From CAG-791 sp045130475 (GTDB taxonomy: Bacteria > Bacillota > Clostridia > Lachnospirales > Lachnospiraceae): a DNA stretch of 64,000 nt. The stretch spans positions 1 through 64,000 of the forward strand of contig JBGUPU010000044.1 in assembly GCA_045130475.1 (NCBI GenBank). The letters are read 5' to 3'. Both the position numbers and the translations under genes were made by a program. Under the pieces are notes generated by a model, which was not told the origin of the DNA, ran no database searches, and saw only the letters and a program-made list of their open reading frames with translations. Positions 17,067-25,029 of the stretch are shown one piece after another (position 1 is the first letter of the stretch; the number at the start of each line of letters is the position of its first letter).

Positions 17067-17599
17067 AAAAACTCTTCTCTTTCTTTTTCCGAAGCACAGA
17101 CCTTTGGTCTCTGCCACATGATCAGGCCGTCCTCCACAGGATCGTCATAAAAGCGGGGACGGACCCCCTCCGTACAAAAGCCAAGGCTTTCATACAGGTT
17201 TACAGCGATTTCGTTGCCTGCGCGCACTTCCAGGGTAAAAGCCTGTACTCCGTCCTCACGCGCCTCCCGCATCAGGACCTCCAGCATCTTTCGTGAAATA
17301 CCCCTGCCGCGGTAAGCAGGATGCACGGCAACATTGCTGATATCACCTTCTTCAAATATTTTTTTCACACCGCACATGCCCACGATCTTTTCGGGTGCAT
17401 TCTGCCCGGGATCCGGTACCGGCTGCCCGGTGTCCTCCATGGGCCCGGCATCTTCCACCGCTACATAATATGCGGCGTAAGGCAGCAGCAGTACAGCCTT
17501 GAAGATACTTTTGGTCCAGGGACGGGAAAAGGCGATCTTTTCAATTTCAACCACCTGCGGGATATCCTCCTCCCGCATTCGTCTTATGGTATAGGACAT
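17063..17599 (-). CDS. rimI: Ribosomal protein S18-alanine N-acetyltransferase
   Basis: A GNAT acetyltransferase of 178 residues. It opens SYTIRRMREEDIPQVVEIE and has the acetyl-CoA loop YRGRGISRKML (about 98-108) and the NLYESLGF segment (about 138-145). RimI acetylates the N terminus of ribosomal protein S18, and it is widely neighboured by tsaB and tsaD, as here. A 28-residue insertion rich in Pro and Gly (about 62-85) is longer than usual. An upstream ATG (17623) would add eight residues. The stop overlaps the rnz start. Confidence 0.9.
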   Translation of the reverse strand: MSYTIRRMREEDIPQVVEIEKIAFSRPWTKSIFKAVLLLPYAAYYVAVEDAGPMEDTGQPVPDPGQNAPEKIVGMCGVKKIFEEGDISNVAVHPAYRGRGISRKMLEVLMREAREDGVQAFTLEVRAGNEIAVNLYESLGFCTEGVRPRFYDDPVEDGLIMWQRPKVCASEKEREEFL

Positions 17600-17650
17600 T
17601 TTTCCGCACTCTTTTCTGAGCATAGTTTACATCGTACAGGCGGGAGAAGA

Positions 17651-18403
17651 TCATTTCTCCAGAAGCAGCGAAAAGCTGCGGCGCTCGCTGTGTTCCTGTT
17701 CCGCCTGGGCAAGACGCAGGTACTCGGGGCGGAAATCATCTGCAGAGACCATGCATGCATCGCCCTGCTCCTGATAATAACTCCATGCCAGAGCCGCAAC
17801 TGCGGCCGCGCGCTGTCGGTCAAGATGGGCGGGCGCAAATGTATAGGGCACCTTCATCAGCTGTGCAAGTGCTTCTCTGCTGACAGGCACGCCGTCCCCC
17901 AGGAAAATCACGGAACGGCCCAGGGCATTGAGCTCCTCTGCGGCCGCGGACACGGGGATGACGCACTGGGGGCGGACAACGCTGAAGCAGAGATCCTGTC
18001 CGGTCTCCCCGCCGCGGGTCCACTCATAGATTCCCGTGTATACCTGCTGACGGCGCGCGTCCATCAGCGGGCAGATCAGACTTTCGGTCCCGTAGAGGTT
18101 ATAGGCTATGGAGTCCACTGTGGGGACCGGGATCACCGGCCTGTCCATGGCCAGCGCAGCTCCCTTGGCAGTCGCGGCGCCGATCCGCAGGCCCGTAAAG
18201 GAACCGGGACCCTTGGCGATAGCGATCGCATCCACTGTCTGCAGATCCAGTTCCAGCATGCGTTTCACTTCGTCCATCATGGGTACCAGACTCTGGGCGT
18301 GTTTCTTCTTATATTGCACGTTGTAATCCGCGATCAGGCGGCCGTCCTCAAGGACAGCGCAGCCCGCGACCGGGCCTGAGGCTTCTATTGCCAGTATTTT
18401 CAT
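17651..18403 (-). CDS. tsaB: tRNA threonylcarbamoyladenosine biosynthesis protein TsaB
   Basis: TsaB is the ASKHA-fold scaffold that pairs with TsaD in making t6A. The 250-residue protein starts MKILAIEASG and has GPGSFTGLRIG (about 69-79), the most conserved segment of the family. The start at 18403 has GGAG seven bases upstream and is preferred over the ATG at 18415. It sits between tsaE (117 bp upstream) and rimI (51 bp downstream). Confidence 0.95.
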   Translation of the reverse strand: MKILAIEASGPVAGCAVLEDGRLIADYNVQYKKKHAQSLVPMMDEVKRMLELDLQTVDAIAIAKGPGSFTGLRIGAATAKGAALAMDRPVIPVPTVDSIAYNLYGTESLICPLMDARRQQVYTGIYEWTRGGETGQDLCFSVVRPQCVIPVSAAAEELNALGRSVIFLGDGVPVSREALAQLMKVPYTFAPAHLDRQRAAAVAALAWSYYQEQGDACMVSADDFRPEYLRLAQAEQEHSERRSFSLLLEK

Positions 18404-18520
18404 AGTATTCTCCATTCCGGAGCGCTTTGCGCTTATTCAAAAGATACCGCTCTTTCGGACGGTCACCAGTCCGCAGGGAAAAGCTATCATCATCCTCTCC
18501 CCTTGTCAAGCTTGCAGCCG

Positions 18521-18961
18521 TCACCGCCGGCGCACAGTGATCCTGCGGTAATCCAGGCCTTTTTCCAGATCCTTTTCGATAAAAACAACAATGACGTCCT
18601 CCGGGAGAAGCTCTTCAATCCTGCCTGCCCACTCGATCAGACAGACACCGTCGCCGTCGATGTATTCATCAAATCCGATCTCTTCCATCTCCTCCGCTTC
18701 CTCGATCCTGTAGACGTCAAAGTGGTAGAGGGGAATCCTGCCCTCTTCGTAGATCTGCAGGATCGTAAAGGTCGGACTGTTCACAGGTTCTGTGATTCCC
18801 AGCCCCTGCGCAAATCCCTTGGTAAAGACTGTTTTGCCCACGCCCAGGTCTCCGATCAGGGCATAGACCTCTCCTGCAGCGGCCGATTTCCCCAGCATTT
18901 TTCCTGTCTGCAGGGTCTCTTCCGGCCCCCTTGTCTCATACACTTTCCTGATATCCGCCAT
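18521..18961 (-). CDS. tsaE: tRNA threonylcarbamoyladenosine biosynthesis ATPase TsaE
   Basis: This 146-residue P-loop ATPase regulates the TsaB-TsaD complex. The Walker A motif GDLGVGKT is at about 39-46, followed by NSPTFTILQIYEEGR and the aspartate-containing HFDVYRIE, and an EWAGRIEELLP segment near the C terminus. Length is normal. It is the first gene of the tsaE-tsaB-rimI-rnz-tsaD run. A 22-bp imperfect palindrome (19052-19073) lies about 90 bp upstream. Confidence 0.95.
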   Translation of the reverse strand: MADIRKVYETRGPEETLQTGKMLGKSAAAGEVYALIGDLGVGKTVFTKGFAQGLGITEPVNSPTFTILQIYEEGRIPLYHFDVYRIEEAEEMEEIGFDEYIDGDGVCLIEWAGRIEELLPEDVIVVFIEKDLEKGLDYRRITVRRR

Positions 18962-19051
18962 GGCAGAATAGTCCCTTCTTCAGAATTCGTCAGAACACAT
19001 ACTTACGTTTATGTTATGGTGAGAGCCTCTTTGCGGCAGTCCCGCGCATTT

Positions 19052-19073
19052 CAAGACTCGCTTGCGAGCCTTG
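19052..19073. repeat. 22-bp imperfect palindrome upstream of tsaE
   Basis: The arms CAAG-CTCGC and GCGAG-CTTG pair around TT with one mismatch, giving a compact hairpin or operator-like site in the tsaE leader. Nothing else is seen in the 18962-19103 spacer. Confidence 0.35.
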
Positions 19074-19103
19074 CGCTCCGGATGCGGGTGTCTTCCCCAT
19101 TGA

Positions 19104-19153
19104 GAAAAAAAGCCTCCTTCCACTGCCGCACCCTGCAGCTGTAGAGAGGAGGC
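19104..19153 (-). terminator. rpiB terminator
   Basis: On the minus strand a stem with GCCTCCT and AGGAGGC outer arms (19153-19147 with 19118-19112) and an inner GC hairpin is followed by seven T. It lies about 60 bp after the rpiB stop. Confidence 0.75.
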
Positions 19154-19210
19154 ACTTTGCTCTGATCCGGTCCCGCGGACCGCAGCCCGCGGCTCAGAAA
19201 ATCCGGCAGA

Positions 19211-19645
19211 TCAGCACAGATTTTCTATCTTGTCGATCCTTCTCTGATGACGCTCGCCGTGAGAAAACTCCGTGGACAGGAATGTATCTACAATGTCCAT
19301 GGCGAGAACATCGCCGACCATGCCTGCGCCGATGGCGAGTACATTTGCGTCGTTGTGCTCACGGGTCAGCCTTGCAGTGGTCGAATTGTGGCAGAGTGCG
19401 CAGCGGATGCCGGGAACCTTGTTGGCAGTGATGGAAATGCCGATGCCGGTGGTGCAGATCACGATGCCCTTCTCACACTCGCCGGAGGCAACTGCCTCCG
19501 CCGCAGCGCGGCCGAATTCGGGATAATCACAGGAATCGAGACTGTAGGTTCCGAAGTCTTTGCATTCCATTCCTTTTTCTTTCAGATGCTCGATCACCTT
19601 TGCCTTGAGCTCAAATCCGCCGTGGTCAGATCCGATTGCAATCAT
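19211..19645 (-). CDS. rpiB: Ribose-5-phosphate isomerase B
   Basis: This 144-residue enzyme interconverts ribose 5-phosphate and ribulose 5-phosphate. It starts IAIGSDHGGFELK and contains the active-site loop GIVICTTGIGISITANK with the catalytic cysteine (about 65-66) and the CHNSTTARLTREHNDANVL segment. Length and motifs match RpiB rather than the galactose 6-phosphate isomerase subunits. It is flanked by terminators on both sides, so it is probably a single-gene transcript; no strong promoter was recognised in the 94 bp upstream. Confidence 0.95.
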   Translation of the reverse strand: MIAIGSDHGGFELKAKVIEHLKEKGMECKDFGTYSLDSCDYPEFGRAAAEAVASGECEKGIVICTTGIGISITANKVPGIRCALCHNSTTARLTREHNDANVLAIGAGMVGDVLAMDIVDTFLSTEFSHGERHQRRIDKIENLC

Positions 19646-19739
19646 TTTTATTTCCTCCCTTTCTTTTTCCTTTTTTTGTACCGATCCTATTTCCTTTTTT
19701 CCGGACTATCTCCGTGCCGTTTCCCCTGCGGGATCACTG

Positions 19740-19783
19740 AAAAAAACAGCCCCGGAGCGGCTTATCGCACAGCCGCGCCGGGG
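19740..19783 (-). terminator. ribU terminator
   Basis: On the minus strand a 12-bp GC-rich stem with one mismatch (19783-19772 with 19761-19750), a 10-nt loop and six T follow ribU by about 107 bp. Confidence 0.8.
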
Positions 19784-19890
19784 ATCATCCTCATAATGCA
19801 GGGTAGCGTTCACTGTTCTCAGTCCAAGAACAAACTACCATCATCTTTTGTCCTTGTCAACCTTTCCGAAAAGCACTAAAACCAGTACTC

Positions 19891-20649
19891 TCAACGGGCG
19901 CTTGTGCCCTCAGACATGGTGCGGCCGTATTTGATGATGGGGCTCACCTTCTTGTAGATCAGCATGGTGAGAATGGAAATGCCCACACCCTTGATGATAT
20001 TGATAGGTGCGACCATAAAGATCACGAAGGTCGTAAGATCCGTCACCTTTGCGTTGATCGCGCTGCCCATGCCCAGGATCACGTCCAGAGGCATGCCGAA
20101 CAGCCTGGAGAAAGCAGGGAGCAGATAGACTGCGTTAAACCATGTTCCGAAGACGGTCATGACCAGTGTACCGACGATACAGCCCAGGATGGCGGTCTTT
20201 CTGGATTTTTTGAACTGGTAGACGATGGAGGCCGGCAGGACGAGCATGCAGCCGATCAGGAAGTTTGCCAGATCACCGACAAAGGCAGTCGAAGTACCTT
20301 TGATGACCAGCTTGACCAGTTCCTTGATAAATTCCACAAGGACACCGGCCACAGGACCGAATGCAAATCCGGCGATCATGGCGGGGAGCTCTGAGAAGTC
20401 CAGCTTATAAAACTCGGGCGCGATCACAGGAATGGAAAAATCGAAGCAGTAGAGAATACCGGAGATTGCCGAAAACATGCCGATCATGACGATCTTTCGT
20501 GTCGCGAGGATCCTCTCCGTACCGCCGCTGCGGGCACGCGCCGCGCGTTCAAAAAGATATGCCACAAGGACAAGTCCTACGACCGCAAGCAGGCATACAC
20601 CCACAAAACTGCCGTTCTGCTTTACTGCATCCAATAATCCGTTTCCCAT
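19891..20649 (-). CDS. ECF transporter substrate-binding component, RibU-like
   Basis: A 252-residue S component that should capture a vitamin and dock with a shared EcfAAT module. It has one extra N-terminal hydrophobic helix and then about six membrane segments. The stretch DFSELPAMIAGFAFGPVAGV and the later GTSTAFVGDLANFLIG resemble riboflavin transporters (RibU). No FMN riboswitch is visible: only 70 bp separate it from murA, so regulation by riboflavin is not supported. The ATG at 20649 is chosen; a GTG at 20658 sits too close to the ribosome site. The substrate assignment is an inference from family resemblance. Confidence 0.82.
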   Translation of the reverse strand: MGNGLLDAVKQNGSFVGVCLLAVVGLVLVAYLFERAARARSGGTERILATRKIVMIGMFSAISGILYCFDFSIPVIAPEFYKLDFSELPAMIAGFAFGPVAGVLVEFIKELVKLVIKGTSTAFVGDLANFLIGCMLVLPASIVYQFKKSRKTAILGCIVGTLVMTVFGTWFNAVYLLPAFSRLFGMPLDVILGMGSAINAKVTDLTTFVIFMVAPINIIKGVGISILTMLIYKKVSPIIKYGRTMSEGTSAR

Positions 20650-20719
20650 GACTGTCACATCTCCTTCCGGGCGGGTGATCGGACCGGTTCAGTTAACAGG
20701 AGAAACCGTCTCCTTTCCT

Positions 20720-22018
20720 TCATCCGATCTTAAACTTAAACTTTCTTTTCTCCGCCTCTGTATCAATAGTCTCAATCTCTGCGCCGAGTCTGCGGAGCTT
20801 CTCCGGGAAATCCTCATATCCGCGCTCGATGTAGTGGATATCGTAGATTTCGGAGATACCTTCGGCGGCCAGAGCGGCGATCACAAGTGCCGCGCCTGCA
20901 CGCAGATCGGGCGAACTGAGGTTGGCACCGGTATATTTCTCGACGCCGTTGACGATTGCAGTATTGCCTTCAACACGGATCTGCGCTCCCATCTTGGTGA
21001 GCTCATCCACGTACTTGAAGCGGTTTTCAAAAATACTCTCCGTGATGATGCTGACGCCGCGGGAAAGGCCCAGAAGAACCGTGATCTGCGGCTGCATATC
21101 CGTGGGGAATCCGGGGTAGGGGAAAGTCTTTGCATTGGTCGGTCCCAGGCGCCTGGTAGCGACGACACGGACCTCATCGTCGGACTCGTGAATCTGACAG
21201 CCGATCTCCAGAAGCTTTGCGGAGAGAGATTCAAGATGCTTGGGAATGACATTCTTGATCACGACATCGCCCCTTGTGGCAGCCGCCGCAAACATAAATG
21301 TACCCGCCTCGATCTGGTCAGGGATGATGGAGTAGTTGGTCCCGTGCAGCTTCTGAACGCCCTTGATACGGATTACATCCGTGCCCGCGCCCTTGATGCT
21401 GGCACCCATACTGTTGAGGAAGTTCGCCGTATCAACGACATGCGGTTCCTTGGCGGCGTTTTCGATGATCGTTACACCCTGCGCCATGACCGAAGCCATC
21501 ATGATATTGATCGTTGCGCCCACAGAGACGACGTCCATGTAAATATGGGATCCGCGCAGCTCCTCAGCCTCCGCGATGACCATTCCGGGAGGTGCAAGGC
21601 GGACATCCGCGCCCAGCGCCCTGAAACCCTTGATATGCTGGTCGATCGGACGCAGGCCGATATTACATCCTCCGGGAAGCGCCACGGAAGCGCGGCGGTG
21701 CTTGCCCAGAAGCGACCCGATCAGGTAATAGGATCCTCTGATCTTGCGCACATAGTCATTGTCGACGATCGCGCCGCTGTTGATGCCGGATCCGTTGATC
21801 CGGTAGCAGTGGCGGTCAATCTTCTCGACGTGGGCGCCGATCGACTGGATCGCGCGAAGAATCGCGCGGATATCACTGACATCAGGGATATTTTCAATTG
21901 TAACTGTCTCGTTCGTCATCACAGAAGCTGCCAGAATGCCCAGAGCCGCATTTTTGGCACCTGCAATTTCTACTTCACCGCTCAGGGGATTTCCCCCGTT
22001 CACAATATAATGTTCCAT
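20720..22018 (-). CDS. murA: UDP-N-acetylglucosamine 1-carboxyvinyltransferase
   Basis: MurA adds enolpyruvate from PEP to UDP-GlcNAc, the first committed step of peptidoglycan synthesis. The 432-residue protein begins with the KNAALGILAA loop and has the catalytic cysteine in LPGGCNIGLRPIDQHI (about 120), the residue targeted by fosfomycin. Domain repeats of the EPSP synthase fold are clear to the end. Firmicutes often carry two MurA copies; only one is here. It lies between the flavin reductase and ribU on the same strand with short gaps, so a shared transcript is possible. Confidence 0.97.
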   Translation of the reverse strand: MEHYIVNGGNPLSGEVEIAGAKNAALGILAASVMTNETVTIENIPDVSDIRAILRAIQSIGAHVEKIDRHCYRINGSGINSGAIVDNDYVRKIRGSYYLIGSLLGKHRRASVALPGGCNIGLRPIDQHIKGFRALGADVRLAPPGMVIAEAEELRGSHIYMDVVSVGATINIMMASVMAQGVTIIENAAKEPHVVDTANFLNSMGASIKGAGTDVIRIKGVQKLHGTNYSIIPDQIEAGTFMFAAAATRGDVVIKNVIPKHLESLSAKLLEIGCQIHESDDEVRVVATRRLGPTNAKTFPYPGFPTDMQPQITVLLGLSRGVSIITESIFENRFKYVDELTKMGAQIRVEGNTAIVNGVEKYTGANLSSPDLRAGAALVIAALAAEGISEIYDIHYIERGYEDFPEKLRRLGAEIETIDTEAEKRKFKFKIG

Positions 22019-22098
22019 TTAAGCCCCTTTGACCGGCCATCTGCCGGCTCCGCAGGACACCCCTTTGTGCCCTGTTCTCTCCGGCGTATGTACCGCGC

Positions 22099-22860
22099 TC
22101 ATTCAATGCTTTTTCTTCCGTCCTGCGGATGTGGCTGACGCTTGGACGGGCGCTGTTTTTTCCGCCTTGCGGCGGTGACTGCCTGCCCTGCAGGTTTTTC
22201 TTTTTTACGCCCTGCAGGCAACTCCTTTTTACGCCCGGAGGCGGTGTCTGTATCGCGCCTGACTGCTTTCCTTCCCTTGCTGCCGTCCTTTTTTCTGACG
22301 GAAAAACCGAAGCTGCCGATCTTTTGCCCCAGAGAAAGATAGGAACCGTGCACATAGGCCACCAGACCGGCATCCTCAAGCAGAAAGCGTCCTTTCTCGT
22401 CCAGGTACCGTTCATCCACCGAGACCTGCACGACCTTTGCTAAAAACAGATCATGCGTTCCCAGCTTTTCAATCCCTGTGACAACGCACTCGAGGCAGAC
22501 CGGACTCTCGCCGATCGACGGTGCGCTCACTTTCTGTGAAGGAAGTTTTGTCAGATGCAGATATTCGAACTTGTCTACGTCCCTTCCGGAACGTACACCG
22601 CAGAAGTCCGCCGCATAGGTCAGATCCTCTGTGGTAAGGTTAATCACAAACTCTCCCGTCCTGGCAATCACATCATGTGAGTACCTCTCAGGACGGATGG
22701 AAACGGAAACCATCACCGGATCACTGCAGATCGTGCCGGCCCAGGCCGCCGTCATAATATTGCTTCTCCCCTCCTCGTCCGCGCAGCTGATCATGACCGC
22801 CGGCACGGGATAAAGCATATTGGAGGGGCGCCAGTATTGTCTAGCCATAGTTTCATTCAA
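22099..22860 (-). CDS. Flavin reductase-like FMN protein with basic tail
   Basis: Residues 1-195 form a flavoredoxin/flavin-reductase FMN-binding barrel: NMLYPVPAVMISC, NIMTAAWAGTIC, SIRPERYSHD and GEFVINL are recognisable. Such proteins bind FMN and pass electrons from NAD(P)H or ferredoxin. The last 58 residues are an unusual Lys/Arg-rich, Gln/Pro-containing tail (RKKE, GRKK, RRKK) that looks disordered and would bind nucleic acid or the membrane surface. The tail is absent in typical family members. The tail region is repetitive at the DNA level. The physiological partner is unknown. Confidence 0.82.
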   Translation of the reverse strand: MNETMARQYWRPSNMLYPVPAVMISCADEEGRSNIMTAAWAGTICSDPVMVSVSIRPERYSHDVIARTGEFVINLTTEDLTYAADFCGVRSGRDVDKFEYLHLTKLPSQKVSAPSIGESPVCLECVVTGIEKLGTHDLFLAKVVQVSVDERYLDEKGRFLLEDAGLVAYVHGSYLSLGQKIGSFGFSVRKKDGSKGRKAVRRDTDTASGRKKELPAGRKKEKPAGQAVTAARRKKQRPSKRQPHPQDGRKSIE

Positions 22861-22912
22861 GACCCGTAAGCGGGTATTGTTCGATGAAAAGGAATCAAAG
22901 ACACAAAAAACA

Positions 22913-23542
22913 TCAGTGCATACTCAGGAACATACTGAGGAGTCCCACGCCTTCCAGGAGCTGGATTGCGAGCACTGCGATCATTATGCCGAAAGTGATC
23001 TTCCGCATAAACTGCTCCGTGGGGTCCGGTTTTACAGCCTCCTGCATGGCATCCAGCTTTGCGCCGAGCTCCTGCGTCTGTTTGCTGAGTTCTGCGATCA
23101 TGGACGCCTGAATATTCCTGTATACCCTGACGTTTTCCTTATGGTTGAAATCATCAGACTGCTGCTGCAGCTGCGAGGCGTGATCCTGCGTCTTCTGCAG
23201 AGCGGTCAGAACTGTCTGCTGTGAATCGGCGACCGCGGCGGAGATTCCGTCCTTCATCGCCTGTACATCATAGTCCTGCAGCGATGAAAGCTTCTCCGTG
23301 ATCCTGTCATTGTTCTCCTGAAGGAGCCTGCGGATCTCGTCTGTCTGACTGCGGTTCATAAACTGGAGCTTCTGCACCAGTTCATTATTGCGGTCATACA
23401 GGTCCCGGAGCTGTTCGATCACCTGTGTATAATCACTGACTTCCTCCCTGAGCCTGTTCGTGCGGGCAGCTTCCGCCGCACCGTTTGCGCGAATCATCTC
23501 ATCGGGATTATTCAGATCCATAATGGGGATCGTGTTACGCAT
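22913..23542 (-). CDS. Hypothetical tail-anchored coiled-coil protein
   Basis: A 209-residue protein I do not recognise. It is mostly charged helix rich in Gln, Asn and Leu from about residue 20 to 170, predicted to form long coiled coils, and ends with one hydrophobic segment (about 183-203) and a short tail. The layout is that of a tail-anchored membrane protein with a cytosolic rod. The ATG at 23542 follows GGAGGG by five bases; a GTG one codon earlier is too close. A good promoter is at 23680-23708. It may be a structural or membrane-organising protein, but no function is claimed. Confidence 0.75.
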   Translation of the reverse strand: MRNTIPIMDLNNPDEMIRANGAAEAARTNRLREEVSDYTQVIEQLRDLYDRNNELVQKLQFMNRSQTDEIRRLLQENNDRITEKLSSLQDYDVQAMKDGISAAVADSQQTVLTALQKTQDHASQLQQQSDDFNHKENVRVYRNIQASMIAELSKQTQELGAKLDAMQEAVKPDPTEQFMRKITFGIMIAVLAIQLLEGVGLLSMFLSMH

Positions 23543-23662
23543 CACTGCCCTCCGATTGTTATCAGCTGCGTTACCCGCCGGTATACAACAGACGGACCAG
23601 GCAAAGTCCTCTTCTGTAAATTGTATCCGAACCGGTAAACACCATCAATATCTAGTAGAAAG

Positions 23663-23708
23663 ATATGGGGATTACCCATATGATACCATCATCCGCTCCC
23701 ATTTACAA
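23663..23708 (-). promoter_or_regulatory. Promoter and operator-like palindrome
   Basis: The minus strand has TTGTAA (23708-23703), a 17-bp spacer and TATCAT (23685-23680). An inverted repeat ATATGGG/CCCATAT (23663-23669 and 23675-23681) overlaps the -10 box and could bind a repressor. The rest of the 23543-23857 spacer shows no gene. Confidence 0.55.
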
Positions 23709-23857
23709 TTGAGAATGGACCGCCTCGCCATTTTCAGACTTTAGGCTTAAAAAGCATAAGTTTTTGTACGCGTTTCCGATAATACTCTATCTATTTCAGG
23801 TTTGTACCTGCCATTTACCGTTCAGTTCACGCCCCGACCCAAATCCGCTGTCTCCTA

Positions 23858-24982
23858 TCAGACAAGAAGGCGGATCCATTCCGTAAATCCGGCTGCCAGC
23901 ATGCCCTGTATGTACAGATACCGCCCGAGTAAGGAAAGAGTGTCCGGCTCTTTTTCCGCAAGGAAAAGAGGATAGATCTTCTCCGCGGACTCTTCCATAC
24001 CGAGGAAGGATGCATCCGACAGATTTTCCGGCCATATGCCTGCCCCGTCCTCAAGAGCAGCGCGCCGCTCTTTCTCCATGCTGCACAGGGCACGTCCGCG
24101 CTCCACAGCCATCCTGTAGGCGCCGAATTCGCCATGCCGCACGAAAGAAGCGATCTGCACGGCGTCTGCCGCGGCATACAGGGGCAGGCCCAGCACGCGC
24201 ACCGGTCCGGGAATATTTTTATAAAAGACATACATTGCATTTCCCGCAGCGAGCTGCCGGCGGAAGGTATCGGACCTCCCGGTCCCATGTCCGCCTGTCC
24301 TGCCATCCTCCTGACCTTCGGAAGACCGCAGTACATAAGCGCCGGGCACAGCCGCGGTTTTCCAGCCCCTGAGCGAGGCGCGCAGGCTCAGGTCAAAAGC
24401 CTCGAGACCGTCGAAATGGCGCTCGTCCAGCCACCCGATCTCCTCCAGCGCCCGCATGCGGTACATAGCGCATCCGTCCGGCACTGCGATCATCCCGGCC
24501 CTCTTCGGGGAAAGGCTTTTTTTCGATTGTCTCCGCAATGTCTCCGGGAAAAAGGCTTCCCGGCCAAACCGTCTTCCTCTGTGTTTTCTGACGGATTGTC
24601 TGTTCCCGGCCCGGGAGGACAGGGTATCCGCCGTCCGGATCTCCGGGACTGCACAGAAGACATCCTCGTCTTCCATTGCCCGCAGAAGCCTCCCGATACA
24701 ATTCTTACCCGTTTTGAAATCAGGCCGGATCAGAAAAGCATACTCCGTGCGCACCAGACGAAGCCCCGCATTGGCCGCATGGGCATACCCGGTATGCGCG
24801 GAAAGGGAAAGACAGGTGACAGAAGGCCAGTGTTTCCGGATCATCTGACGGGTTCCGTCATCAGAACCGTCATCCACTACGATTATTTCGGGGACATAAT
24901 TACTCCTGCCCAGAACAGACAGGCATTTGAAAAGCTCCTGCCGGCAGTTTCGGGCAGGCATAACTGCTGTGACTGTTTTCAT
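23858..24982 (-). CDS. Glycosyltransferase family 2
   Basis: The 374-residue protein has an N-terminal GT-A fold (about 1-260): VTAVMPARNC, IIVVDDGSDDGT and AHTGYAHAANAGL are clear nucleotide-sugar motifs. The usual metal-binding DxD site is not obvious; the corresponding segment reads IRPDFKTG. A second part (260-374) is helical with a short hydrophobic stretch (about 266-285) that may contact the membrane. It is the last of three GT2 genes in a row, likely acting together on a surface glycan. The sugar and acceptor cannot be told from sequence. Confidence 0.85.
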   Translation of the reverse strand: MKTVTAVMPARNCRQELFKCLSVLGRSNYVPEIIVVDDGSDDGTRQMIRKHWPSVTCLSLSAHTGYAHAANAGLRLVRTEYAFLIRPDFKTGKNCIGRLLRAMEDEDVFCAVPEIRTADTLSSRAGNRQSVRKHRGRRFGREAFFPETLRRQSKKSLSPKRAGMIAVPDGCAMYRMRALEEIGWLDERHFDGLEAFDLSLRASLRGWKTAAVPGAYVLRSSEGQEDGRTGGHGTGRSDTFRRQLAAGNAMYVFYKNIPGPVRVLGLPLYAAADAVQIASFVRHGEFGAYRMAVERGRALCSMEKERRAALEDGAGIWPENLSDASFLGMEESAEKIYPLFLAEKEPDTLSLLGRYLYIQGMLAAGFTEWIRLLV

Positions 24983-25029
24983 TCATTTTCCTGTATCAGC
25001 TGTACAACGATTTAAATCCGGCCTTCCGG

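Noticed and set aside
19646..20719. FMN riboswitch for the RibU-like gene
   Set aside because: Only 70 bp separate ribU from murA, too short for the known aptamer, and no matching motif is present.
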